Positions 54,991 to 64,000 of a stretch of DNA of 64,000 nucleotides are shown here, piece by piece. The translations under genes were made by a program, and so were the position numbers. The stretch spans positions 1,054,001 to 1,118,000 of the forward strand of contig OZ345384.1 of NCBI GenBank assembly GCA_977006965.1. The letters run 5' to 3'. The stretch comes from Phymatolithon calcareum (lineage: Eukaryota; Rhodophyta; Florideophyceae; Hapalidiales). Every line of letters begins with the position of its first letter. Within the stretch, counting starts at the first letter, position 1. The notes beneath the pieces were generated by a model that saw only the letters and a program-made list of their open reading frames with translations, made no database searches and was not told where the DNA came from.

Positions 54991-55138
54991 GTGTGTCCTA
55001 CGCTGCTTTCATCTCCAATACAGCGATACATCGCTGCTCTCGTTTTTGCAGTTCCAGCGCCCTCCATATTGCGAGCTCCGTACACTTCCCTTTTTCAAAT
55101 CCCAGCTGGATGTTCGCGCATGAGACTGCAAGGGAGAT

Positions 55139-55335
55139 GCGTATTGTATGACGCTGTGCCTACGAGACTGCTCCAGGAATAAATGCGATTAGTCCTATCC
55201 AATGCCATCAGAGACATGTGTGATATATTGCCCTCCTGGATCCCCACAGTTGGAGTCAGAATCAAGAACTGATTCATAGTTCACATAGGCGTTCCGAAAA
55301 GGGCACCGCTGAGCTCAAGTCATGTAACACATATA
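55139..55335 (+). mobile_element. LINE RT fragment (right part of the element begun at 52610)
   Basis: YDAVPTRLLQE, stop, MRLVLSNAIRDMCDILPSWI and GVPKRAPLS continue the palm of the RT that is broken at 52858 (..VVLDLQAAY). Confidence 0.6.
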
Positions 55336-55339
55336 TATA

Positions 55340-56125
55340 TGCAGGAAGGGAAATCTCAAGGCCAACGCCGACGAATACTGTTCGCAAAAGAAGGCACGAG
55401 GCTCGAAGCAAGAAGAAAGAGGAAAATACCGGAGGACAAACAGGATGAGATCCCGGCCATCCTCAGGTTTGCAAGGGTGAGACATCGACAGCTGACCATA
55501 AAAAACGCAAGCCGAAAGTTCCCTCAAGTGAGCACGACGCTAATCTCGAACACATTCGAAACGGTAGGCGCTAGATGAGCTCTTACTATTTAGCAAGACA
55601 CTCAGAGAACGCATGGAGAACGAAGAAGCCCTGCATTAATCCGCAGAATGCAAGGCAAAAAGTGGCCGAGTCCAAGCACCAACAATCCCGTCGAGGACTG
55701 AGATAGGACTACTTTGAGTCCTGAGTTTTCCCGTCCGCCATACTGGTGGACGTTTCGTGAGCTACACAAAGGTAGGTAGCATCAGAGGAAGCCTTGCCCA
55801 TATATTCGGAAGTCTGTGGGGCTTTTAAATAAACTTGAAAGGAAAAAAAACATTCGAAACGGTAGCAGAGCGCCACCTGGAGACCATACGTATGAACCTA
55901 ACAAAGTATGAACTGAACTCCGGAGAAATATTAAGAACGGAAAAGTCATTAGACTCCATACTACTCTACAGCGTCACCATAATTGACAATATAGAGAACG
56001 ACGAGTCCCTGTATTAGGGACCAGGCGATATACTAGAATGACCAATTTACGAAAAGCTGCTCCCGTACAATCTTAGCAGTGTTAATGAGGGCTTTAAAAT
56101 AAACAACTAAACAGTTACGAAAAAA
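55340..56125 (+). mobile_element. LINE 3' fragment, split by a younger insertion at 55568-55849
   Basis: Left part: ARRKRKIPEDKQDEIPAILR, AR VRHRQL.., FPQVSTTLISNTFETV to 55567. Right part from 55850: FETVAERHLETIRMNLTKYE, RTEKSLDSILLYSVTIIDNI, ENDESLY, stop, and a 3' UTR ending GGGCTTTAAAATAAACAACT with an A run at about 56120. The two halves join in frame when the nested insert and one TSD copy are left out. Confidence 0.85.
55568..55849 (+). mobile_element. 282-bp poly(A) LINE insertion, 16-bp TSD, nested in a LINE
   Basis: ACATTCGAAACGGTAG at 55552-55567 and 55850-55865. The insert starts near the end of the coding region (ELLLFSKTLRERMENEEALH, stop), has the GAGCTACACAAAGGTAGGTA block and ends GGGGCTTTTAAATAAACTTG followed by AAAGGAAAAAAA. 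Its 3' UTR is almost identical to that of 59759-60205. Confidence 0.92.
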
Positions 56126-56129
56126 AACC

Positions 56130-56560
56130 AGTACACAGGAGAGAAATATTAGCGTTCAGGCTGATGAGACGAGGAAAAGCAAGGAAGTTGGCTATCATGT
56201 CCGAGAACGAGACTTCAAAAAGTTATAGTAGGCAAGTCGGGATATTGCCGCGATACTGCAGCCAGAGCAATTTGCGCCCTCCTTCAAACATGTGCAGGAA
56301 AGGAAATCTCAAGGCCAACTCCGACGAGTACTGTTCGCAAAAGATTGCGCTCTGCTCGAAGCATGAAGAAAGAGGAAAATATCGTACGACAAACCGGATG
56401 ATATCCCGGCCATCCTCAAGTTTGCCAAGGTGCGGCATCGACAGCTTGCCATAAAACACGCAAGCGGAAAGTTCCCTAAAGGGAGCACGACGCTGATATC
56501 GGATACATTCGAAGCGACAGCTGATCCAGGGGTACGATAAAACGTATTGGAAAAATATTA
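56130..56560 (+). mobile_element. LINE C-terminal fragment
   Basis: RREILAFRLMRRGKARKLA and, after frameshifts, SYDKPDDIPAILKFAKVRHR and FPKGSTTLISDTFEATAD. No 3' UTR follows, so it is truncated at both ends. Confidence 0.7.
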
Positions 56561-56967
56561 ATTCATTCTTAGGATCGACCAAAGCCGCTTGGTTTATCAA
56601 GTGCTACTTCACTGCGTCCGACTAACTCCAAACTAAATCTTTGGCAACGTCCCGGACCTCGACATGCAAGCAGTATTCAAACTCGCAACAAATATATTAG
56701 AATTGAAGAAGCTTAGACCCTCAAAGTTTTTCTGGCCCCACGAGGGGAATGCGCAAAATGAATGCATGAATGAATTATTGCAATTGCAATACAGAATGTA
56801 CTAAAATCCTCCAATTCCAATTATTTATTTTTCTCAACGAATAATTGCAGTTTTAATTAGCCACGGCTGAGTAAATTGCAATTATTTTTCTTGTAAACAT
56901 TCTTCAAATATTCGCCAGACGACCCGTACCTCCTGGTCTACTAGAAAGCTGGTCCGGACTGTTTTAG
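56561..56967. other. no gene recognised
   Basis: AT-rich, with ATTGCAATTGCAATA-type words near 56775. Confidence 0.35.
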
Positions 56968-57686
56968 ATGTTTGAAAATTTCCTTAGGATTCGTCCACAG
57001 CTTTCTGAAGTCAGCAGCAATCCGGATTGTGACTTGATCCTCAATGATAGTGCAAGCTTTACATGTCACATGAAAATGTACACTCGCATGTTTGAAGTTA
57101 TAAGCAAGGCAAATAAGAAACTTAAGGAGCAGGGAATTCGTCTTTCGAAGGGGTGAGCCATGCTGAATAGACTTACCAAGCTTGTGTTTCAGCTAAAAAA
57201 ATGACCCCATCACCGGTCAGAGCCCACTTGGCGACTGCGGACTCGGATCGCGGTCCATTTCTGAAACCAGTGCCTTTGTATCAAGTCCTCATTTTGAATC
57301 TGGCGTCGTAAAAATAAATCATAGGAGGACGGATATTTTGACGGCTGAAGAGCGTGATTCCTGTCAAGGAATGTTGAATGAATCAGTCAACAATCAACAT
57401 ATTGGGCAACGGAATGCTCCTGATGACATTGAAGACATAACTGATGCTGGAGACGAAGTTCTTGTGAAGAGGAGTACGTCAATTGTGATTTTATTTTGGT
57501 TTCTACTGCTGAAGTAGAGCGACTTTGGATTCTTGCGAAGTACGTCCTTACTGATCACGCTCCAGGCTAGAACCGGTGCGTTCAGAGTCACCTTTGTTTA
57601 TGAAAATGGACAGAGGATTCTGGTATCAGAATCTAGTCACCAGGCTGTCCAAGCGTGCAGAGGGACCAAGTAATAATGGAATGTGA
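56968..57686 (+). pseudogene. hAT transposase, decayed C-terminal part
   Basis: MFENFLRIRPQLSEVSSNPD and YTRMFEVISKANKKLKEQGI resemble the hAT region around the 'RW.S...M' block, although the Trp is absent. Further on, in a shifted frame, YVNCDFILVSTAEVERLWIL and AKYVLTDHAPG match the hAT dimerisation signature ('S..VERLFS.AK...'). The last frame gives SPLFMKMDRGFWYQNLVTRL, the usual 'L.fLk.N...W' end, with a stop at 57684-57686. Several stops and shifts. Confidence 0.5.
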
Positions 57687-59497
57687 GAAGCGAGAGAAAT
57701 TTTCAATAAACAGGAATTAATTGGCATTATTGTAATTATTGCTAAGACGAAAAAAGCAAAAAGAAAAATTGGAATTGCTACCACAAAAAAATTCCAATTT
57801 TCACTTCCGTGGCAAGAATGCTCAATTGCTCGGCAATGCCAGGGCTCTAGTACACGATTGGCACCGTTGTTAGCTAAACGAACTTTGCGGGCGCATAAAA
57901 CAAGTCACAAGCTACCATTCCTGTTCATTTCATGCTAAAGATTGAATTTTGAACCAATTTGCAACACAGAATAGAATATGACCACTACAGTGGTCATTTA
58001 TATCCAACACTAGGGATATGATACCGGTTTAAGTACAGCACAGTGAAAATTGTAAATAATATTGCACCTTCTTTGCTCGCAAGGTATTCCCTTTTCGACG
58101 AACTTTTACCTGGCACACACGTTGAAGCGGGAGTTCCCAGTTGAACTCTTTTGAAAATAAAAGGTCTTCGTTTAAACCCTATCGCTGCTATTTCCGAAAT
58201 TGTGCTGTCCCAAAAATATCCAAAAAACACAAAGGAAGATCAATAACGTAAAGGTCTACCTGTCCGCTTGCAAAATCGCTGTTTGTTAAGTCATGTTCTG
58301 CAAAAGAGAATTCAATTTGCCGATCATTTTGAACTGATGCCCGTCCGCTATGCAGTTCGCAATAACAGTAGGGGTGCACGGCTGGGTGACGGAATGACGG
58401 TCACCGTGGCAAGCATTTCGTCACCCAGAACGCACCTTCTGAATTCTCCTTCCCCCTAATTCGTCCAAGAACATACTCGAACTCTCTACGGCAGCTGCTT
58501 GACTCACTGCCTGAATTTACGGTGGAATGGTCCATTTGCAGGCGAGCGGTAGGTTGCGGGGCTCTGTCACTCAAACAGAGACTCGACTCCGAGATTCATT
58601 TATAAAATAAATCAATATGCCTGGGTGCCATAACGGAAAGAACTGAGCGGCAATATTCTATTTTGCTATTGCAAACGGTAAGCTGGAAACGGGTCGCACG
58701 GCTGGAATTCGCTAATTTCTAACATGGGAGGCGGTAAACTTCCACAAAGCTGATTTGTAAACCCTGAAGCTTTTTTGGACATCGATAGAGCCGTGATATG
58801 CTTTGCGAAACACTGAAACCACAAGCGGCTTCGCAATGGTGTCAGCTTATTGTGCCTTTATATTTATTGTACGTGCAGACAGTACTACGAGGGAACAGTG
58901 GGAAGCCATGTGAACTGACGACAGAGCTCTGCGCCGAAATCTCCGGTAGTAAAAAAGACGGACGGGAGTTGATGTGGGGGTATAAACGAGTACAGTCTAC
59001 CCATAAGCAGAACATTAACTCTCTTCCACTATAAAGCACAAAGAAATTTCCATCTAAATGGTGGTTGGATAGCGGCCTGATTTATACTCCCCTTCATGGG
59101 TTGCGCGCTCAGGTGAATATCCTGAAGATGTGAATGATGTATGAATGTGGCGCTGGGAAGCGAGTAGTGGCAGACGCCAATGTTTCGTTGGGTCGAGAGA
59201 CGTGACTCTATAAATTTGTCAACAACTGTCCCTTTCCTTGAGCGCTGATAGAGCTAGTGGTGGGCATCGGCCGGCACAAAGTGCAGATGACAAGGGCACA
59301 CAAATATTTTCGAGTAGTGGGGGCTCGCAGTGGTTGCGGCAATCAGTTAGCCAGTGCCCAAAATAGATACAATTCGGAAGCGCTCCAAAGGCCCCTTAGA
59401 TATGCACTAGCTGCAGAACAATTCGTATATTCTACAATAAGAAAGACCGAAAGTGCTGACAATTGGAGGTAAATCTAAAGTACTCATGCCCCAAACA
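57687..59497. other. 1.8 kb without a recognisable gene
   Basis: A 78-codon plus frame at 58798-59034 has no motif. AATTG/CAATT-rich patches near 57715-57800 resemble the other TATTGC-type repeats. Confidence 0.35.
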
Positions 59498-59558
59498 GCA
59501 AACCCAATACAAATCTGGTGCTCATCTCAGATGAGCACCAGATTTGTAATGGGTTTGC
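59498..59558. repeat. 61-bp palindrome (30-bp arms, 1-bp centre, one mismatch)
   Basis: Arms 59498-59527 and 59529-59558 around C at 59528 (GCAAACCCAATACAAATCTG...). Only one base pair fails. Size and geometry equal those of 945-1005, but the sequence is different. Confidence 0.9.
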
Positions 59559-59758
59559 AGTGGTCGATTATGTCGGGGTGCTGAAAGAAACCTACGTGGC
59601 TGCTGCTGGCTGCCACATTCTTCAAAAATTGTGTGATACTGTTCCAGAGATTGGTTACTGCAACTCACGAGCGCCTCCTCGGTGGCAAACATGTCTATTG
59701 AAGCTATCGATTCTTATTTTATCGTGACCACTTGGAGACTAGTAATAAAGTTGTGACT

Positions 59759-60205
59759 TTTTTTTTTTTTCCTTTCAAGTTTATTTAAAAGCCCCACAGA
59801 CTTCCGAAGATATGGGCAAGGCTTCCTCTGATGCTACCTACCTTTGTGTAGCTCACAAAACGTCCACCAGAATGGCGGACGGGAAAACTCAGGACTCAAA
59901 GTAGTCCTATTTCAGTCCTCTACGGGATTGTTGGTGCTTGGTCTCGACCACTTTTTGTCTTGCCTTCTGCGGATTAATACAAGCCTTCTTCGGTCTCCAT
60001 GCGTTCTATGAGTGTCTTGCTAAATAGTAAGAGCTCATCCAGCGCCTTTTCTGTTTCCAGTCGTTTTTCTCCTTCAAGTTCGTACCCTGCTAACGTGCGT
60101 TCAAGGGTTTCCATATGCTCTCTGGCTCTGGTGCCGAATTCTTCAGTCATACTTGTTGTTGACACCTGTGGGAATCTGCCGCAGGCATACTGCAGCGCTA
60201 GTTGT
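59759..60205 (-). mobile_element. 447-bp poly(A) LINE insertion, 14-bp TSD
   Basis: ATAAAGTTGTGACT at 59745-59758 and 60206-60219. On the minus strand: MSTTSMTEEFGTRAREHMET, LERTLAGYELEGEKRLETEK, ALDELLLFSKTLIERMETEE, GLY, stop (59974), 3' UTR and a poly(A) tail (T run from 59759). The coding piece is fully open, and both TSDs are perfect: a young, 5'-truncated copy. Confidence 0.95.
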
Positions 60206-60219
60206 ATAAAGTTGTGACT

Positions 60220-60594
60220 GTGAAAAGTTCAGGTGCAAGGCGGTACAGGAGTGGATGATCATGTCCCTGACGGATTGTGTCTTATATTAAAAGCTTCCTG
60301 AGATATAGACGGACTCAGCATTAACGCGCGCCCGCGTTGTTCCTGATATGAAGTTTGCGAGATGCGCTGAAGCCTAAACTGCGCTTTTTGAAGTCCTTGT
60401 CGAAGAAACACAGTTTTAGGCCTTCATATACAGGGATAAATTTCCTTCTTCAATCTGCTCTTGATATCCATCAAGCTCGACGCAGTCAAGCTTGGTGCAG
60501 AGCCAAGCCGATAGGACGCGCAGGCCTGGCAATTAGTGTAAACGTATTCCTGCTGCATTGAGTTTTTAGTCGCGCTAACAATATAATAGAATTT
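60220..60594. other. no gene recognised
   Basis: Nothing convincing. Confidence 0.35.
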
Positions 60595-60930
60595 GTGACA
60601 AGGCATTAAATGCCCCCACAGTCTTACAAATATGTGGTCAAGGTCTCTTCAGGCGCTGTGCACATTAGGGTAGCTCTTGTTTTATGTTTGGTCTTCTGCC
60701 GGAGCCCCTAGCACTTACTAAAAGCTTGGCGTACTGTTTTCAGTACAGGGCTTCTTTATTCTGCATGCACTCGACGAGGTTGTTGCTGAGGCGCAAAAGT
60801 TCATCTACTGCTTCCTCGGTTCCCGAAATATCTTCCAAATTGAGATTATAGACAAACTGCAAAGCGTAGAGACAGAACACGTGCTTACAGTCAGTGCGAC
60901 GTTCTGGGATCACTTCTGTTATGGTCAATA
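60595..60930 (-). mobile_element. LINE 3' fragment, degenerate
   Basis: On the minus strand the last residues EEAVDELLRLSNNLVECMQN KEALY (stop at 60740) and a decayed 3' UTR (GGGGGCATTTAATGCC at about 60605) match the poly(A) LINE lineage. No TSD. Confidence 0.7.
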
Positions 60931-61352
60931 CACTGCCTCGTTGTCACCCGATTGTGCATGTCGGCGCGGTGAACTTCCACTACCTGACCGAAGTCCCTGT
61001 GATTCTAATTGTGGTCGCATGTTCAGTTGAGAATTTCGTTGTCAATTGCGATGATGCGAAGAATAGCATGGGAAATCGACAGCTTCAGGTGGCGCTTCTT
61101 GTTTTCGGAGTACCACGAAAAAGGGATGGACGGCTGTTTTAGAAGCTCGTAGATCGAGAGCGGAAACGACAGCGTCTCTAATATCAGAGATCTATATCTA
61201 AAAAATTCTCTTTCATTGATATAAGAAAAATATTTGATATCGTTTTCTTGTCCATGACTTTTCTAGCGTGTGAATCTCGGACCCACTCTTCGGCGACGGG
61301 TGTGATAATAGTTTGAGAGCAAAGGGACACCGCCCTGGTCACTTTGAACACG
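60931..61352. other. no gene recognised
   Basis: 3' flank of the possible gene at 61353-62003. Nothing else seen. Confidence 0.35.
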
Positions 61353-62003
61353 TTACTCGTCAGCTACAGATTGAAAATCCATACCAACTCTTCGAGTTTG
61401 CCATTCGAATGCAATCATCGATACCATGCTAATTTCCTGAATGAGACACAGTTGTGCAACGTGGTCTTGCACTAAAGGTATGTAACGAAGCAGGCCTATA
61501 AAGAAGTCCAGGTACGAAGAGTTGAGTCCACGTCTCCAGAATCCCTTACAAGCTAACGATTTGGTATGAAATCAAGAACAGCTGTCCTAAGGTAAACAAC
61601 AACTCATATATCTGTAAGTCTGTGACGGTTTTAAAAATACACTTTACCAAATAACAACTAGAAGTACGTGATTCTTTTAATTTCACTAGCACTAAATATA
61701 TTTTACGTTAGTGCGGAAGACACTGGAAGATGACAACTTACTTCAAAACGTGTCTCTGTCTCTCCCGACATCGAACTTATCATATCTTTAGCGACTGACT
61801 GTCACAACGCAGATGCGTGGCGATCAACAGTGAACATGGCAAGTCCTCTGGTGCGGCTTGCGAAAAGTATAAACCGAATTGCTTTGCGCTCAGACACTTC
61901 AAATGCCCTAAGAGCATCAAGAAAGTTAGTGAGAAAAGGCACAATTGAAGTGGGGTTTTGTCTTGCGAGGACTGAGGCCCGTATCAAGAAGTCACCAGAG
62001 ACT
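61353..62003 (-). pseudogene. unassigned helical protein, 3' exons (possible host gene or relic)
   Basis: Minus strand. A candidate acceptor (TTTAAG, about 62004) precedes FLIRASVLARQNPTSIVPFL, TNFLDALRAFEVSERKAIRF and ILFASRTRGLAMFTVDRHAS, then an in-frame TGA (about 61804), QSVAKDMISSMSGETETRFE and a good donor GTAAGT at about 61744. After an AT-rich stretch with no coding look, a second block reads SSYLDFFIGLLRYIPLVQDH, VAQLCLIQEISMVSMIAFEW and ends QSVADE with TAA at 61353-61355. Both are helix-rich like armadillo/HEAT-type proteins. I do not recognise the family; the TGA may mean decay. Confidence 0.35.
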
Positions 62004-64000
62004 TAAAGAACCACGCAGCTACGCCCACACGTCCTCTTCCATCTAATATCAGCGATACATTCCCCCTGCCAAGCGGCCATCTGTTACGTATCATTGGATT
62101 TGATCACTCTTGCCGAAGTCACTATACCCGGAACTTCGGAGTTTCTGAACAAGCTGTATGACATCATGCCGAAGCCATTACATCCGGACCTCCAGAAATT
62201 CTGACCAAGCAAGTTGCATGGACGTCAGGAATCCGAACCCGTCTAACAGCTCCTGCGGCTCTTGGAAACTCACGACAAAGCGAGACACTGGGATTGATTT
62301 GTTGACACTGGCTGATGTGCAGTTAGCTCATTGTTGACTCCAATCATAATTCATGTCACATGGCGAGCTCGCACTCGAACATTCTCATTCCACGCGCATT
62401 GACATCACCCCTCGTACCGCTTTCCCCGCCGACCCTCGACTCTGGCCAGATCTTTCCGTCACCGCTTCATCAAGATGCGTTTGGAAACATCATCGGGGGT
62501 AGGGGTCTCCGTCATGAGAACCAGATTTTTGCATCTTGTATGAGCTGCTTTCACTGGTCACGTTAGACTGCCCATGACGCCGTCCAGAGGGAGCATGTTC
62601 TGCATGCTATGGTTCATCCGACAATGTACATAATTGTGCCCCACTGATAAAATTTTTTCAACAATTCTCTTTTGCACATACTCAACTTCGGAGCCATAGC
62701 TCCAATGTTGAGTAGATAAAACAATACGTCCCACATGCCTTGAGCGTACTGAAAGCTGAAGCCGTAGAGAGCTCCTCATCCAAGAAAACAAAAGGTGTTG
62801 ATCAGCCGTATTGTCCTAACACCTGATCGCAAATGCGCACCTCCGCCGGGATGTCGCAATCGTTGCGTGCTTCATAGTCTGACTCGCAGGCTCGCAATAA
62901 GTGTTCGAGTCCCGCTCCCACATTTTGCTAATGTAAGCAGGACATTGCGAGAGTCTATTCTTGGATACCCTGGTTTCGTCATTCCCTCATCAACTCGTGT
63001 CCATATGTCATTAGAATTTGTCGGAGATAACTATCGCATGTGGCGTCACATTTCTTGAACTTCATCACCGCACACGAACAAAATCTCTTCCTTCCGAGCA
63101 GTAATCGCTAGGTGTGGTCGGTCAATTAAATGAGATGAAGACTACTGTTTGGATGATAATAAGTTATGTACATATTCTCAGCCTCGCGTCGCGGCATCAG
63201 TAGTTGTCACACTTGCCTAATTGATTTCGATCCAAGCACGCAGTTTTGCTCATCTGAGCCCTCCACTCCTGCCCCCTTTCCTGTTACCATCCGTCCCGCG
63301 TTTTTCACTGAACAAAGCTATGTCCTCTCGTCTGCGGCCCCCCGCCATGCTTTCACAGACTCTCCGGTGCCCTCCAGCTGCCGTCATCTTTCAAAGCGAT
63401 CGTTGACGTTTCCATGAGCTACAATGTGCATGTGGAATAAAAACATGTAGGTGCTCCAAATTTAACCTGGGGAATGTCCCTGTACAAAAAATTAATTTTC
63501 GCACGCTACCCGGGAAGTACAACTGATATCCTCACCCTTTTAGTTCGCCGGTGGAGATAGTGCTTTCGTGATGGTTGGAACACATGATGATCTCTTCTGT
63601 CTTTCTGCTGTCCATCTCGTTAGCTGAGATCGAGTCGAATTCTACGCGCGAAGCGCGAGAAGAAAGTTGGATCATGGAAAATACGCGGCCAGGCAGATGG
63701 AGAGGACTATTGGCCTTCACGTCGTAGTGCTACAGGAAGGGGCAACACCGGCAGGAAAACTCACCTGACCGGAGGCATCCCTTCCTTCAACGCCACTCAC
63801 TCGGTACACCCAGACAGCGCTCTCTCACTGGATGATTGCCGCTACCCACAGTTTTGCAGAAAAAAGTTGTGGCAAATTCCACTGTTCGGCCCTCCCCACT
63901 TCGATCACGCATAACCTTTTTATCTGCATTCCACATAGGCAGTTTCCACTCCACAACAAGGCCGTGCTCTAGTGCGATGAATTTCTACCAAAATTGGACA
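62004..64000. other. about 2 kb without a recognisable gene
   Basis: Frames at 62360-62566 (plus), 62558-62791 (minus) and 62795-63058 (plus, ending SLEFVGDNYRMWRHIS, which faintly recalls a copia-type gag start) are open, but none can be assigned. Upstream exons of the 61353-62003 gene could lie here. Confidence 0.35.

Larger units (their letters stand above)
52859..55138 (-). mobile_element. minus-strand LINE inserted in an RT fragment; diverged TSD
   Basis: GCATACTGTATGACACT ends at 52858 and GCGTATTGTATGACGCT lies at the other end (about 55138-55155), three transitions apart, consistent with an old TSD. The minus-strand 3' end has an A7 tail (T run at 52859). Coding remnants: FKIAGKTLAKVKEISYLG, IQPRWEYAMHQTPW, LQLAVKWALGRFLPMSASHL at 53098-54138, RT start PILIPSWVSSVGGPQQKWFL at 54253-54440, and RT fingers at about 55020-55130. 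Positions 54440-54990 are unrelated AT-rich repeat DNA. Confidence 0.6.

Noticed and set aside
54918-55182. Plus-strand frames rich in FPFSNPSW
   Set aside because: They are the antisense of the RT fingers motif (LGFEKGK) of the minus-strand LINE.
62800-62935. Possible tRNA with box B GTGTTCGAGTCCC near 62905
   Set aside because: The T stem does not pair and no box A or acceptor stem is present.

Overview
This window is eukaryotic nuclear DNA. It has widely spaced single genes, GT-AG splice signals, AATAAA-type 3' signals and a dense load of retrotransposon wreckage with target-site duplications (TSDs). No bacterial operons, rRNA or CRISPR arrays are visible. The transposon mix (several LINE lineages, hAT, DUF7869-type, gag, a Fanzor/TnpB relative) next to a plant/animal-type Cramped/TKI1-like SANT protein would suit an alga such as a florideophyte red alga. 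That placement is a guess, not something the sequence proves.

Host genes are few. A truncated multi-pass membrane protein lies at the left edge (1-408, minus). A GC-rich 185-aa protein of unknown function is at 12399-12956 (plus). A 638-aa SANT-domain protein of the Cramped/TSL-kinase-interacting type is at 14800-16716 (minus). Three decayed genes follow: a Fanzor/TnpB-like RuvC nuclease (24449-25371, plus), a cytochrome P450 (25654-27279, minus) and a possible helical protein with splice sites (61353-62003, minus).

The rest is mainly mobile DNA. (i) One LINE lineage carries endonuclease, RT and RNase H, a degenerate 2A-like motif at its N terminus and an (AAAG)n tail. It is seen as a complete copy (28158-32897, minus), a head-to-head partner (about 33058-34750, plus) and several 3' fragments. 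(ii) A second lineage has a coiled-coil ORF1, endonuclease and RT. It is represented by a TSD-flanked, nearly full-length copy (37259-43875, plus) and many 5'-truncated poly(A)-tailed copies. (iii) A sub-lineage has 3' tails that end in C instead of A (4985-6399, 47429-48982, 49556-49693, 42248-42312). (iv) Two copies of a roughly 2-kb terminal-inverted-repeat transposon with TA target duplications (2798-4757 and 40486-42515) share decayed coding segments. (v) A DUF7869-type transposon gene at 6807-9488 is nearly intact: one predicted intron and one in-frame stop.

Nesting is deep. At 37-44 kb a LINE is interrupted by the TIR element, which is itself interrupted by a 65-bp C-tailed LINE scrap. 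At 47-49 kb, 52-55 kb and 55.3-56.1 kb LINEs sit inside older LINEs. Tandem repeats (97-bp units at 18.4 kb, GC-rich minisatellite at 44.5 kb) and three long palindromes complete the picture. Most mobile copies are dead, but two truncated insertions (55568-55849 and 59759-60205) have perfect TSDs and very similar tails, which points to fairly recent LINE activity.
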